64,000 nucleotides of DNA from SbD1 sp039679945 (GCA_039679945.1 JBDKTY010000239.1:1-64000), one strand, 5' to 3'. Positions 37,079 through 46,791 are shown, numbered from the stretch's first letter. Program-made: numbers and translations. The notes: generated from the sequence alone by a model not told the origin.

Positions 37079-37203
37079 GCCAGCCCCCCGGCATATCCAA
37101 AAAGGGATGCAGCGCTGCTTCGATTTCTTCGTGGCTCGGTGGGAGTTTCTCGGAAATCTAAATCGGAAATCCAAATAGGAAGGGTCAAAAAACGGGCATT
37201 GCC

Positions 37204-37410
37204 CTACGCGAAAAGATCGGGCTTGAGTTCCGGCGCCTTCCCGCAACGCCTTACAATTTCCGCGTAGAGCCGCAGAATTTCCAGCTTAATCTCGGCGGCG
37301 TCATCCTTTCCTTCCGGAAGGTTTTTCAAAGCCATATACTCCTCGCATTTCTCGGCCATCTGGCGATAAAGCGCTCTCACCTCGCCTTCCCTGGTCCTGC
37401 CCGATTGCAT
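37204..37410 (-). CDS. Small hypothetical protein
   Basis: 68 aa, not recognised. AGAAGGAGGG precedes the ATG by 6 bases. It is almost wholly helical and charged (REGEVRALYRQMAEKCEEYMALKNL, then EIKLEILRLYAEIVRRC), with two cysteines. It converges with fdhE. The strong ribosome site makes a real gene likely. Confidence 0.62.
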   Translation of the reverse strand: MQSGRTREGEVRALYRQMAEKCEEYMALKNLPEGKDDAAEIKLEILRLYAEIVRRCGKAPELKPDLFA

Positions 37411-37504
37411 GGCATGCCCTCCTTCTGATCATAGTTAAAACTGATCGTGGAGTATGGCAATGCCTGTGAACAGAAAATCATTACGAACGGAGTACAGTGG
37501 ATTA

Positions 37505-37693
37505 CAAGTATTGAAATTTATTGCTCAAGGAATTTTGGGCCTTCAATAAGTAATAGGCGTCCTTGAGTGCCCGGCCATAAGCGCAAGCGGGGTTGTCCGC
37601 CCTTACATACCCCAAGGCGACCGTTATCCCGAGCGCAACCGCCTTGCCGGCCCGTGCTGATAAGCTCCGAGTTTCAGGCTCGCTCGGAGGATT
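37505..37693 (-). other. 63-codon open frame after the stop of the acyltransferase gene
   Basis: In the same frame as the acyltransferase and directly after its TGA (37694-37696), 63 sense codons run to a TAA at 37502-37504. The translation includes KAVALGITVALGYVRAD and GRALKDAYYLLKAQNSLSN, which looks like protein. No ATG or ribosome site is in it. It may be a dispersed repeat that reads open, the end of a longer former gene, or chance. Bases 37411-37501 hold nothing else. Confidence 0.35.
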
Positions 37694-38839
37694 TCATTTC
37701 GTAATCCTTCTCATTATCCGGCCGCTGAGGAAATCGAGCGCTACGGCTGCAACGTAGCTGAGAGGCAGGAGTGTACAGGTGAGAAAGACGAAATTGCCGA
37801 GTGTATGTGTCACGGTCGAGGGCATTACGCCCACATAGCTAAAGACTGGGACATGCACGATGTAGACTGAGTAGGAATGCTCGGAGAGCCTTTTCAGAAA
37901 ACCGAACTGCCCAAACCTGAAGGCAAGACCCCAGGTCAGCAGGAGCAGAAAAAATACAAAGGCAAGCGCGACATGAAAGAGGTGCAGAAATGCCAGGCTC
38001 ATCATGGGAATCAGCGCGACTCCCACGAACAGATAGACTGCCATCACGCAGGCAAAGACCCCGAAAGGGCCGCTGAAGAGATCGCGCCGCGAGGTTCCGG
38101 CGGATTTCCATAGCGAGGCTAACCACATACCGATAGCAAACTCCGGGAGCCGACCCGGCAGGTTAAAATGCATCAGCTTTTCAGCCAGGCTGGGAAATGA
38201 AGATACGGGTGACGGAATATACCAGGCAAGAAACATCCATGTCCCCCAGCACAGCGTGGTGATCGTCAGCGCCGCCTTTGCGGGACCCATTCGATTGAAG
38301 AGCAGGAGTATGACAGGAAAGAGGAGATAGAATTGAGCAAGCTGCCCCATATACCAGAAATGGGAAAAGTTTGAGAACATATTGCCATAATCGAGTGAAT
38401 TCACGAACAGGAGATGCTGTACCAGCATTTCCAAAGCAGCGGGCAGAGGGTAATCGAAGCGCAGGATGTTCGCCGCCGTGAAAAGCAACAGTGCCAGGTA
38501 ATAGGGAGGAAAGACGCGCAGCACGCGTTTTCGCAAAAAAGCGGCATAGCCCATGAATGGACGGCGCTCCGGCCCCAGATGCGGCAAGGCCAGTAGAAAA
38601 CCCGAGATTATATTGAAGAGAATGACTCCGTCCGATGCGGAACTGAATACCGGGTCCAGTATCTTCTGAGCCGCGCCGTCCGCGGTAACGATAACAGTCT
38701 TCCAAAGGTGGTGCAGAAATATGGCCAGCATTGCCACAACACGAAGAGTGTCCAACTGAGGTATTTCGATCCGCATCATCGGGGTATTTGTTCCTTGGCT
38801 GGATCGGTCGTTTGTCCGCATGCTTCCACCCGCCTTCAT
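37694..38839 (-). CDS. Acyltransferase family 3 membrane protein
   Basis: 381 aa from 38839 (GAGGA upstream; 38875 and 38821 are alternatives). About ten membrane helices are seen. The start of the domain IPQLDTLRVVAMLAIFLHHLWK has the family's conserved Arg and His, and FLRKRVLRVFPPYYLALLLF is the second family mark. Such proteins O-acylate sugars in surface polysaccharide, lipid A or antibiotics. It stands alone. Confidence 0.88.
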   Translation of the reverse strand: MKAGGSMRTNDRSSQGTNTPMMRIEIPQLDTLRVVAMLAIFLHHLWKTVIVTADGAAQKILDPVFSSASDGVILFNIISGFLLALPHLGPERRPFMGYAAFLRKRVLRVFPPYYLALLLFTAANILRFDYPLPAALEMLVQHLLFVNSLDYGNMFSNFSHFWYMGQLAQFYLLFPVILLLFNRMGPAKAALTITTLCWGTWMFLAWYIPSPVSSFPSLAEKLMHFNLPGRLPEFAIGMWLASLWKSAGTSRRDLFSGPFGVFACVMAVYLFVGVALIPMMSLAFLHLFHVALAFVFFLLLLTWGLAFRFGQFGFLKRLSEHSYSVYIVHVPVFSYVGVMPSTVTHTLGNFVFLTCTLLPLSYVAAVALDFLSGRIMRRITK

Positions 38840-38875
38840 GAAGTCATCCTCGAGGATTTCCCATCCACCCTTCAA

Positions 38876-39349
38876 GCACTCCTGTCCCGTTATACCGATT
38901 CACAGACCCCTACCGCGCCCGGAGATGCGGAATCGGTACACGGACTGTCATATCGTACTGAGTCCCCCTGCCTTCGCCAGCGCCTGGACCATCACGGGCC
39001 AGAAGATGCGCGCAAAGCACCCGCACCGGCAGGGACTCACACATCCGCTTCAATAGTATCGGTTCAGCACCGCGAAATCGTTAGCCAATTGGGTGCCGGC
39101 TTTTAATGTTTTGGAATTTCGCGCGGCATGGTTTAAAAAGAGCACAAATTCCGATTCGAATCATGCTGGCAATCCAAATGTTGGACAGCCGGTATTGCTT
39201 TGTTGGGAGACCGCCATCAACTCTCCGCTCTTTTGAGAGCATGGCCTTGTGATTCAGATGGGCCCTGCATTTCTCGACCGGCACGGATTGGGAAACGTTC
39301 AGACCGAATGACAACGAATTTCTGAAGGTATGGCACGGAAAACAAACGG
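38876..39349. other. Intergenic stretch without recognisable gene
   Basis: 474 bases between the divergent acyltransferase and CAP genes. I find no coding frame with a ribosome site, no RNA gene and no clear repeat. Confidence 0.5.
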
Positions 39350-39838
39350 ATGAAGACATTTGCGGTCTCTCTTGTAATTTCGGTTCTATTGGCTATTTTG
39401 ACGCCCGCGGTCGCGACATCGGATCCATCCATGCCCCCCCGTCCTTCCAGCAGGCCTCCTGTCAGACCCGATGCCTCCGAATTGCGCAGAGCATCGGAAC
39501 TTTTCCTGCTGACGAGGGAAGAGAACCGGCGCCTTCGGTGGGACCAGTGCCTGGCCCAGAAAGCCTTTATCCGCGCAAAACAACTCGTCGTCCAGGGTTA
39601 TTTCGAGCACCACGACCCCACAACAGGCAAGAACCCCGCATGGGAACTCGTTCGTCGCTGCTATGCATGCCGGTCCGCCGGAGAGAACCTCGCCAAGGGA
39701 ATGGACAGGCCCGAGAGAATCCATCAGGCGCTCATGAACAGTCCGACTCATAGGAAAAACATTCTCGATCGGCGCTTCCAGCGGCTGGGAATTGGTTGCT
39801 ATGATTATGTGTGCGTTGAACTTTTCGCGGGATTTTAA
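39350..39838 (+). CDS. Secreted CAP/SCP-domain protein
   Basis: 162 aa. A signal peptide (TFAVSLVISVLLAILTPAVA, cleavage near 22) and a Pro/Arg/Ser-rich linker lead to a short CAP domain: FLLTREENRRLRWDQCLAQKAFIRA, YFEHHDP (metal-type His), AGENLAKG, NSPTHRKNILD and LGIGCY are typical of the YkwD-type branch. Six cysteines are present. The bacterial family often acts at the envelope; the exact activity is unknown. Bases 39408-39438 within the signal region have a near copy at 57810-57840. Confidence 0.9.
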   Translation: MKTFAVSLVISVLLAILTPAVATSDPSMPPRPSSRPPVRPDASELRRASELFLLTREENRRLRWDQCLAQKAFIRAKQLVVQGYFEHHDPTTGKNPAWELVRRCYACRSAGENLAKGMDRPERIHQALMNSPTHRKNILDRRFQRLGIGCYDYVCVELFAGF

Positions 39839-39917
39839 AAACAGATACGGGCGAGTTCCAGTGATCACTCACCTTGGAGCCAGTCACTGATCCAGCTTCT
39901 CTTCATCTGTTTTTTTC
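39837..39917 (+). terminator. Terminator-like structure after the CAP gene
   Basis: A 10-bp perfect outer stem (39837-39846 with 39905-39914) is closed by a run of T to 39917; a smaller stem CAGTGA/TCACTG lies inside. The long interval (58 bases) makes the strength uncertain. Confidence 0.35.
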
Positions 39918-40006
39918 CGGCCTCATACTCAAAATGCTACCTTCTTTTTTATTTTATGGTTAAATAATGCCCTCATACTGCCGCAATTGTTTCAGCGAGT
40001 GTTCCT

Positions 40007-41677
40007 ATGACCACCATACCCATACACTTTCTTCCCCCGAGGGATACCTGGCCGGAATTCACAATTCCGGACGAATCCACCGATATCCCGTACCGGCTTA
40101 ACCTCGCTGATTTCCTCCTGGACCGCCACATCAGGGAGGGCCGGGGCGACCATATAGCGATCAAGTTTCAGGACCGGACGTTCTCCTACTCACTGCTTCA
40201 AAGTCTTGTAAACAGATTTGCAAACGGCTTGAGGTCCGCGGGCGCGGAGGCCCAGGACCGGATAGGAATCCGCCTGGTCAATTCACCCCAGGCGATTGTC
40301 ACAATTTTTGCCATCGAAAAGATCGGCGCCATTCCCGTGCCCACATCCCCTCTCTGGTCCGCCGAGGAACTCGCCTATGTCGTCAATGACTCGGAGATGA
40401 AGTTCCTGGTGGTCAACATCTCGTTGAACGGCCCGGTAGAGGATGCGAAAGAACAGTTCGAGCATGGCACGCGCGTAATTATCATCGGGGGCAGCGAGGC
40501 CGAAGTTCAAAAGGCCGGAGACCTTTCTTTCGAAAAAATGGTGGCCGGCAGTCATCCCGATATCGAGCCGGAAATGCTTGACCAATGGGACATCGGGGTG
40601 ATCCTCTACACTTCCGGCACAACCGGCATGCCCAAGGGGTGTGTACACTACGTCCGTCCCACTCTCCTGACCGCCCGCCTTGTCAATAAGTATGTCTATG
40701 GACTCAAGCCCGGCGATACCCTGGGCGGATCGGCCCCGGTATCTTTTGCCGCCGGGTTCGGCACCTTTGCACTCCTGCCCTTCGATGGAGGAGCGGCGGT
40801 ATCGCTTCTGCCCAAATTCAGCCCCGTTGACATGCTGCAAACCATCCAACATCACCGGATAACCGTTTTAACGGGTCTTCCTACCGCGTACCGGGCGCTT
40901 CTGCGGTGCAAGGACCTCAAGAAATACGACATCAGTTCCGTACGCCTTTTCACATCCGGTGGAGACTCACTGGGCGCCGAAACTTTTCATCTCTGGAAGA
41001 ATGCTATTGGAAAACCCATTTGGGAGGGTCTCGGGGGAACCGAGGTACTGCACCTTGTAACCAGCAACACCATGAATCGGGAGCCGGTCCCCGACTCAAT
41101 CGGAAAACCTCTGCCGGCGGTACGCGTCAGGATAGTGGATTTTTCCGGCAAGGAATGCAAGCCGTTTGATATTGGAAGCATGACCCTGAAGTGTCCTTCG
41201 GGCACCATCTACTGGAAGCCGTACGAAAACGGAGAGAAGCTGCTCTATTCACAGAAGTCCGTGGTCGTGGATGGTTGGAACCGGACCGGGGACGCAGTCT
41301 ATCGGGATAATGATGGAAACATCTTCTTCGTCTCCCGTGAAGATGACATGATAAAAACTTCGGGCTATCGCGTAAGCCCGGTGGAAGTCGAACAGGCTAT
41401 TGCAAGGCACCCGGCGGTGGCGGACGTCGGCGTGGTCGGAATTCCCGATCTGGAGAAGGGGCAGATAATCAAGGCAGTTGTTGTTCTGAAGCCCGACTAT
41501 GAGCCGGGCGAGAGCATCTCCGCGGAACTGAAACACTTCATGAGGAAGTTTATCGCGGTATACAAGCTTCCCAGAATCTTCGAATATGCGGACAGCCTGC
41601 CCCGCACTCCTACCGGCAAACTCTTACGGCGCAAACTTCGCAATCAGCCATCAACCCGGCCGGTCACCAGGAGCTGA
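40007..41677 (+). CDS. AMP-dependent acyl-CoA ligase (benzoate/2-aminobenzoate-CoA ligase type)
   Basis: 556 aa. The enzyme adenylates a carboxylic acid and joins it to CoA. The phosphate loop is YTSGTTGMPKG (201-211), the A5-type motif is WEGLGGTEVLHL, A7 is WNRTGDAVYRDNDG and A8 is MIKTSGYRVSPVEVE; the catalytic Lys is in PRTPTGKLLRR near 541. Overall it resembles 2-aminobenzoate- and benzoate-CoA ligases more than acetyl-CoA synthetases, so an aromatic or branched acid is likely. It is a single gene between terminator-like elements. The substrate is inferred. Confidence 0.88.
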   Translation: MTTIPIHFLPPRDTWPEFTIPDESTDIPYRLNLADFLLDRHIREGRGDHIAIKFQDRTFSYSLLQSLVNRFANGLRSAGAEAQDRIGIRLVNSPQAIVTIFAIEKIGAIPVPTSPLWSAEELAYVVNDSEMKFLVVNISLNGPVEDAKEQFEHGTRVIIIGGSEAEVQKAGDLSFEKMVAGSHPDIEPEMLDQWDIGVILYTSGTTGMPKGCVHYVRPTLLTARLVNKYVYGLKPGDTLGGSAPVSFAAGFGTFALLPFDGGAAVSLLPKFSPVDMLQTIQHHRITVLTGLPTAYRALLRCKDLKKYDISSVRLFTSGGDSLGAETFHLWKNAIGKPIWEGLGGTEVLHLVTSNTMNREPVPDSIGKPLPAVRVRIVDFSGKECKPFDIGSMTLKCPSGTIYWKPYENGEKLLYSQKSVVVDGWNRTGDAVYRDNDGNIFFVSREDDMIKTSGYRVSPVEVEQAIARHPAVADVGVVGIPDLEKGQIIKAVVVLKPDYEPGESISAELKHFMRKFIAVYKLPRIFEYADSLPRTPTGKLLRRKLRNQPSTRPVTRS

Positions 41678-41719
41678 TTTCGCTCCCACAGCAAGACACG
41701 GATCCGATTGACTGGACAG

Positions 41720-41753
41720 CGGCACGGAACCCGGGACTCCCGTGTCCGTGCCG
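41720..41753. terminator. Bidirectional hairpin between acyl-CoA ligase and pdxJ
   Basis: CGGCACGGA (41720-41728) pairs perfectly with TCCGTGCCG (41745-41753), and the inner CGGG/CCCG extends the stem. It sits 43 bases after the ligase stop and 24 before the pdxJ stop, between convergent genes. No T-run. Confidence 0.45.
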
Positions 41754-41776
41754 ACTCCACGCACGTGCGGGCCCCG

Positions 41777-42490
41777 TCAACTCACCAACTGGATCATTTC
41801 CCGCACCGCCCGTTCCATTCCAACCAGGATTGCCCTGGCAATTATGGAATGGCCTATGCTGAACTCCTCGATTTCCGTAATATTGCGCAGCCAGAAGATG
41901 TTCTGGTAGTCAACCCCATGACCGGCATGCGCGCCGATTCCGAGCTTCCGCGCAAGTCTGGCGGCAGTGACAAGCCTCTCGTACTCTTCCTGGCGGCGCG
42001 CAAAAGAGCGCGCTTCCGCAAAGGCGCCGGTGTGTAGCTCCACATATTCCACTTCAAGCCTGTGGGCCGTCTTCACATGCTTCGCGTCCGGATTTATAAA
42101 AAGGCTGACGGCTATACCGCCACCATGCATTGTCCCAACGACCTCTCTGAGGCTGTCTTCAAAAAGCACCACATCCAGTCCGCCCTCCGTCGTAAGCTCC
42201 TGGCGCTTTTCCGGGACCAGGGTCACCATATCCGGCTTGATCTTCTGGGCGATCTCAACCATTTCCTTGGTTGCGGCCATTTCCATGTTCAATTTCGTCT
42301 TGACAGTTTCACGCAGGATCGCGAGGTCCCGGTCCTGTATGTGTCGGCGGTCCTCCCGCAGATGTGTGACTATTCCGTGCGCTCCGCCGAGTTCCGCCAG
42401 CGCGGCGGCAGTGACGGGGTCGGGTTCTTTTGCAAGACGCGCCTGACGTACCGTAGCCACATGATCCACATTAACAGCAAGCCTGGCCAA
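41777..42490 (-). CDS. pdxJ: Pyridoxine 5'-phosphate synthase
   Basis: 237 aa, normal length. It joins 3-amino-2-oxopropyl phosphate and deoxyxylulose 5-phosphate (made by Dxs, also in this window) to pyridoxine 5'-phosphate. LAVNVDHVATVRQAR (2-16) and HLREDRRHIQDRD (with catalytic Glu and His) and GAHAGHGVDYQN (phosphate and His) are clear. Follows ybeY by 33 bases. PLP from this route serves the cysteine-synthase fusion downstream. Confidence 0.96.
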   Translation of the reverse strand: MARLAVNVDHVATVRQARLAKEPDPVTAAALAELGGAHGIVTHLREDRRHIQDRDLAILRETVKTKLNMEMAATKEMVEIAQKIKPDMVTLVPEKRQELTTEGGLDVVLFEDSLREVVGTMHGGGIAVSLFINPDAKHVKTAHRLEVEYVELHTGAFAEARSFARRQEEYERLVTAARLARKLGIGAHAGHGVDYQNIFWLRNITEIEEFSIGHSIIARAILVGMERAVREMIQLVS

Positions 42491-42523
42491 ATTCTCTCCT
42501 TATGAAATCTCGATACACCGCCA

Positions 42524-43006
42524 TTAGTCCGTCGCCTCATCGAAAAACCACTTGAAATCGTCCCGGGAATGACCCAGTTCCGTCAAAAGTTCCATCGTCT
42601 TTTCCCGCATCTCCAGGGCACGCGGTTCACTATCCTCATGATCGAAGCCGAGCAGGTGCAAAACGCCGTGAGTCAGGAGCAGGTCCATAACTGACTCAAA
42701 GCCAAGAGAAGTCTGCCGGCTGATCGACTCCGCCGTCTCGGCCGAAATGACCACATCACCGATCATCTCCGGACATACTTCTCCAAATTCACCTTCCAGC
42801 ATGGGGAAAGACAGAACATCGGTGGTGTGATCGATCTGCCTGTGTTCCAGATTTATTTCCGCCATCTCGGCATCATCGACAATCAGGACGCTCAGTTCGG
42901 CCTCAGTGTATCCCAAGACGTTTAAGATCCGTTTTGCAGCGTTCTCGATTTGCTCCAGATTTATCTTTATCTTGTTTTGGTTCACGCTGACCTGGATCAG
43001 AGACAT
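42524..43006 (-). CDS. ybeY: Endoribonuclease YbeY (rRNA maturation factor)
   Basis: 160 aa from 43006 (GGAAAAGCGG upstream). The zinc motif HGVLHLLGFDH gives His113, His117 and His123. It takes part in 16S rRNA 3'-end maturation and ribosome quality control. The coding region overlaps the 3' end of the 7TM-HD gene by 104 bases, more than usual. The phoH-HD-ybeY order is a conserved cluster. Confidence 0.95.
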   Translation of the reverse strand: MSLIQVSVNQNKIKINLEQIENAAKRILNVLGYTEAELSVLIVDDAEMAEINLEHRQIDHTTDVLSFPMLEGEFGEVCPEMIGDVVISAETAESISRQTSLGFESVMDLLLTHGVLHLLGFDHEDSEPRALEMREKTMELLTELGHSRDDFKWFFDEATD

Positions 43007-45386
43007 CCGCTTTTCCTTTACCGTTTGTAACCGGGTATTCAATTCTCTTATGGTGAATAGTCGCCAGGATCTGATTGAAGTGTTTCGCAATCTGGTGAAG
43101 ATCCTTGAGGGTGAGTTCACATTCGTCAAGCTGGCCGTCAATGAAGATGTTATTGATGAGCCTGTTCACCTGCCCCTGGATCCTCGCGGGCGTAGGCTCC
43201 GACAAAGACCTGCACGCCGCTTCCACCACGTCGGCCAACATGACCAGTCCCGCCTCCTTGGTCTGCGGTTTTGGTCCGGGATAGCGGTAGTCATCCATGT
43301 TGATCGGGGGCAGTGCGGATGCCTTGGGACTGTGGGATTTCTCTCGTGCCTCAACCGCTTTGTTATAAAAAAATGAGATAAAGCTCTTCCCGTGATGTTG
43401 ACTGATGATACTGATGATTTCCTTGCCCAGGTGGTGCTGTTTGGCCAGTTCGACGCCGTCCTTGACATGGGCTATCAATATGAGACTGCTCATTGAGGGG
43501 GCGAGCTTTTCGTGACGGTTCTCGCATTCGAGCTGGTTCTCGATAAAGTAGAGCGGTTTTCGTATCTTGCCGATATCATGATAATATGCCGCCACTTTCG
43601 CCAGCAGCGAGTTGGCTCCTATGGACTTCGCCGCCGCTTCCACCATGTTCCCCACGATAATGCTGTGGTGATACGTCCCGGGGGCTTCCACCATGAGTTC
43701 CTGCATCAGCGGCTGATCCATCGTGGCCATTTCCAGCAGCTTGATATCGGTGGTGTAGCCGAAAAACATTTCGGCCAGCGGCGTGAGCCCGGTCACGAGA
43801 ATGCCGGCGAAAATGCCGCCCGAAAGCCCAAAAAAGGCACTGGTGAGCACTCGCAAAAACACCCACTGCTCCAGCAGGAATGCACTCAGCACGATAAGCA
43901 CAACGTTGCCAAGCCCGACCAGCAGCCCGGCCTTTATGGGCACCATCCGGTTCCTGCAGGGTGAAACGCCGTGCGCGGCAATAAAGGAGCCGATCATGAA
44001 ATAGAAAAAGAGTCCGAAGTCCTTACCGAAGACCATTCCCGCAAATAGTGTGAAAACCAGCGAAAAAACCAGAGATACGGTCACGCCGAAAAAGATGCAG
44101 GCCATCATGGCGCCCGCGCTCAGGGGAACGGCATAGATGAAGGTTTTGGCGGAGAGAATGCCGTTGCTGTCGCCTATGAGATCTCCCGCCCAGAGACCGG
44201 CCCTGGACAGAATAATCAAAAAGACAAGTAAAATACCCAGAAACAGCAGATCCGAAAAATCCATGCGTATGGCCGGCATGTGCAGTTTTATAACATACAC
44301 AACCACACCGATGCACATGGCGCTGAAGGTCAGTATGGTCATAAAAGCGAGGAGCCAGTGTTTGCCTTTCCCGCCCGTATGCAGGGACCGGAGCTTCAAC
44401 ATCTCTTCCGGACCGATTCTTTGCCCCTCGCGTACCAGCATCTCGTTTCGCGCGATCTTGATGAATACCGGCTTTATCGAATTATAGGCTTCCTCGCGTC
44501 TGCGGTCCGTTTCCTCCAGATTAAACGTTAAATTCGGCTGGAGAAGCTGGGAAACCAGCGAGGCCGTAACCATCATTTCCTTAACATCCCGACCGGCCTC
44601 CAAAGCCTGCATTACAATGAGCTTCCGGGCTTCTTCAAGATCGGGATATGGAAATGGTGGAGGCACGACAAATTCCTCCGCGGTTCCCATTCTGCGGACC
44701 AGGAGGCTGTCGCCCCTGTTCTGCCGCAACCATGCCTTCGAAGAAACAATGCCGTGGTCCAGGGCATATTTCAGAAGATCAACCACCTTCTGTTCCATGA
44801 TGGGGCTGAACTGCCTCTCCAGGAGTCCCGCGAATATCTCGCCGGAAACATCACAGGCCAGTACATTCTCAAAGTCTTTTTTCTTTCGAAGAATATGCTG
44901 ACCCGCATTAGACAAGACCAGGGAGGAAAGGTTTTCGGAGGCCACGGGGGAGCCGATTATCTGGTCCTTGGAGATCCCATCCATGGATTGCGATTCGAGT
45001 CCGGTCAGATATTCGCGCATCGATAAGAAGGCGCTCCGGATACGCTCGATAGAATGCCGTGACAGATTTTCATCGAGGTCGTATACGATGACCGATTGCC
45101 TGACTGCCTCCTCGCGCTTCTTGGAAGTGGCATCCTCGTCTTCAACAAGGAAATCCCGCTTGGCCTTGATATTATGATCCGAGATATCTCCGAGACGGAA
45201 GGAAGGAGAGTCTATTGTAAATGAGGGAGTGGTCAGCAAGGCAATGATGATACTTACTGCGCTCAGCAGAAGGATTCTTCTGCCGTAGATATTTTCAACG
45301 CTACATGGAAGGAACTTGCCAAGGAAATTCTGCTTCGCCCTGCATCTCGAGCTGGGCTTCTCCTGTTCCTTTTTTTCCCGGTCCAT
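42903..45386 (-). CDS. 7TM-HD family phosphohydrolase (PgpH type)
   Basis: 827 aa. An N-terminal membrane helix, a long extracytoplasmic region (about 70-330), seven membrane helices (about 345-555) and a cytoplasmic HD domain are seen in order. The HD domain has PGTYHHSIIVGNMVEAAA, AYYHDIGK and ISQHHG, with the metal-binding His/Asp residues. In Listeria the homologue PgpH degrades cyclic di-AMP; the nucleotide in this genome is unproven. The tail after about 780 is Lys/Arg/Asp-rich and runs over the start of ybeY. It follows phoH by 2 bases. Confidence 0.93.
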   Translation of the reverse strand: MDREKKEQEKPSSRCRAKQNFLGKFLPCSVENIYGRRILLLSAVSIIIALLTTPSFTIDSPSFRLGDISDHNIKAKRDFLVEDEDATSKKREEAVRQSVIVYDLDENLSRHSIERIRSAFLSMREYLTGLESQSMDGISKDQIIGSPVASENLSSLVLSNAGQHILRKKKDFENVLACDVSGEIFAGLLERQFSPIMEQKVVDLLKYALDHGIVSSKAWLRQNRGDSLLVRRMGTAEEFVVPPPFPYPDLEEARKLIVMQALEAGRDVKEMMVTASLVSQLLQPNLTFNLEETDRRREEAYNSIKPVFIKIARNEMLVREGQRIGPEEMLKLRSLHTGGKGKHWLLAFMTILTFSAMCIGVVVYVIKLHMPAIRMDFSDLLFLGILLVFLIILSRAGLWAGDLIGDSNGILSAKTFIYAVPLSAGAMMACIFFGVTVSLVFSLVFTLFAGMVFGKDFGLFFYFMIGSFIAAHGVSPCRNRMVPIKAGLLVGLGNVVLIVLSAFLLEQWVFLRVLTSAFFGLSGGIFAGILVTGLTPLAEMFFGYTTDIKLLEMATMDQPLMQELMVEAPGTYHHSIIVGNMVEAAAKSIGANSLLAKVAAYYHDIGKIRKPLYFIENQLECENRHEKLAPSMSSLILIAHVKDGVELAKQHHLGKEIISIISQHHGKSFISFFYNKAVEAREKSHSPKASALPPINMDDYRYPGPKPQTKEAGLVMLADVVEAACRSLSEPTPARIQGQVNRLINNIFIDGQLDECELTLKDLHQIAKHFNQILATIHHKRIEYPVTNGKGKADVSDPGQREPKQDKDKSGANRERCKTDLKRLGIH

Positions 45387-45388
45387 AT

Positions 45389-46459
45389 TCAGCCTCTCTC
45401 GGAGTCCCTGATGGGCTGGGACTTGCGTATCTCCGCCTTTTCGTATGCGTCGATTATATCCTGCACAAGACGGTGCCGAACCACGTCCATTTTTGTAAAA
45501 TAGACCATGCGAATACCGGAAACGTCCTGGAGCAAGCTTATTGCTTCCACCAAACCGGAAGGTTTGTTCTCGGGGAGATCGATCTGTGTGATATCGCCCG
45601 TAATCACAGCTTTCGCCCCGAGACCAAGACGTGTCAGAAACATTTTCATTTGCTCTGTTGTCGTATTTTGCGCCTCGTCGAGAATCACAAAAGCATCATT
45701 GAGGGTGCGCCCGCGCATGAAAGCAAGCGGCGCCACCTCGATCGCCCCCCTCTGAATCAGATTGCTTGCCCGTTCGAAGTCCATCATATCGTGCAAAGCA
45801 TCATAGAGCGGCCGCAGATAGGGGTTGACCTTTTCAGCCAGGTCTCCCGGCAGGAAACCCAGCTTTTCGCCCGCTTCAACGGCCGGCCGGACCAGGACTA
45901 TCCTTCGGACAAACTCCTTGGTCATTGCCGCAACAGCCATTGCCATCGCCAGGTATGTCTTGCCGGTTCCGGCGGGGCCTATTCCAAACACAATGTCATA
46001 CTTGCGAATGGCCTCTATATATTCCTTTTGCCTGACGCTCTTGGGAGTGATTTTCCGCTTGCTGGAAGCAATAAAAACCTGGTCGAGAAAGATGTCCTTG
46101 AGGTGGCGGTGTATATTATCACTGAGAATCTGTATCGCAAAGATTATATCGCTGCCGTAGAGTGGGTAACCGCCCCGCACGAGGTCAGCAAGCTCGACCA
46201 GCAGCCGTTCGGTAATCTGCATGGCGGCGGGGTCTCCCGAGATGGTGAACTGGTTCCCACGCAAATGCACGCGAACGCCGAGCTGTCTTTCGATCACCTT
46301 CAGATTGCCGTTCTGTTCTCCGGCGAGGGCCTGGACCAGGCCGATATCGTCAAATGAAACCTGAATGGATGGATATCCTTTCTCAATTCTATTCCCGGCT
46401 CTTGGAGGAAAGTCAAACCGATACGACCACCTCCGCCGAGGCCCCTGACATCCTGCCAA
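45389..46459 (-). CDS. ybeZ: PhoH-family ATPase
   Basis: 356 aa as drawn from a TTG at 46459; the true start may lie about 25-35 residues further in, because family similarity begins near QVSFDDIGLVQALAGEQN. An RNA-binding-type N-terminus (GNLKVIERQLGVRVHLRGNQF) precedes the ATPase with Walker A GPAGTGKT (161-168) and Walker B FVILDEAQNTT. It is the usual partner of YbeY in ribosome quality control. First gene of the phoH-HD-ybeY-pdxJ operon. Confidence 0.93.
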   Translation of the reverse strand: MAGCQGPRRRWSYRFDFPPRAGNRIEKGYPSIQVSFDDIGLVQALAGEQNGNLKVIERQLGVRVHLRGNQFTISGDPAAMQITERLLVELADLVRGGYPLYGSDIIFAIQILSDNIHRHLKDIFLDQVFIASSKRKITPKSVRQKEYIEAIRKYDIVFGIGPAGTGKTYLAMAMAVAAMTKEFVRRIVLVRPAVEAGEKLGFLPGDLAEKVNPYLRPLYDALHDMMDFERASNLIQRGAIEVAPLAFMRGRTLNDAFVILDEAQNTTTEQMKMFLTRLGLGAKAVITGDITQIDLPENKPSGLVEAISLLQDVSGIRMVYFTKMDVVRHRLVQDIIDAYEKAEIRKSQPIRDSERG

Positions 46460-46791
46460 TTGTCAAGAATTGACATATTTATCATGCAACCTTTATGCTG
46501 ACAACATCCACTTTTTCCCGGGCCGCCAATATCTTACCTGTCCTCATTCCGCCAGGAACTCCGCTTGAAAAAGCGAGCGATTTCACCCATAATTCGAACT
46601 ATGCCGAAGGAAGTGGACACGGAGAAAATTAGCGCTTACACTGCCGCTGTTGTTCCGGCCCGTACGCTGCTTCTCTCCATGACACTCGACTCCGCCCCGA
46701 ATCGTCACGTCCATGTATCACATGATGGGGTCCGATTGTTCCGGGAGGGGGCGCGGCGAGAATTCCTCACAGTGACTGGAGTCGCGTTCTC
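46460..46791. other. Divergent intergenic stretch (phoH/cvpA)
   Basis: 332 bases. A plus-strand frame from 46565 to 46795 is open but starts with TTG, has no ribosome site and no recognisable content, so I do not call it. Promoters for both sides must lie here; I could not place them. Confidence 0.45.

Noticed and set aside
45305..46357. 350-codon plus-strand open frame
   Set aside because: Antisense to phoH with no recognisable content.
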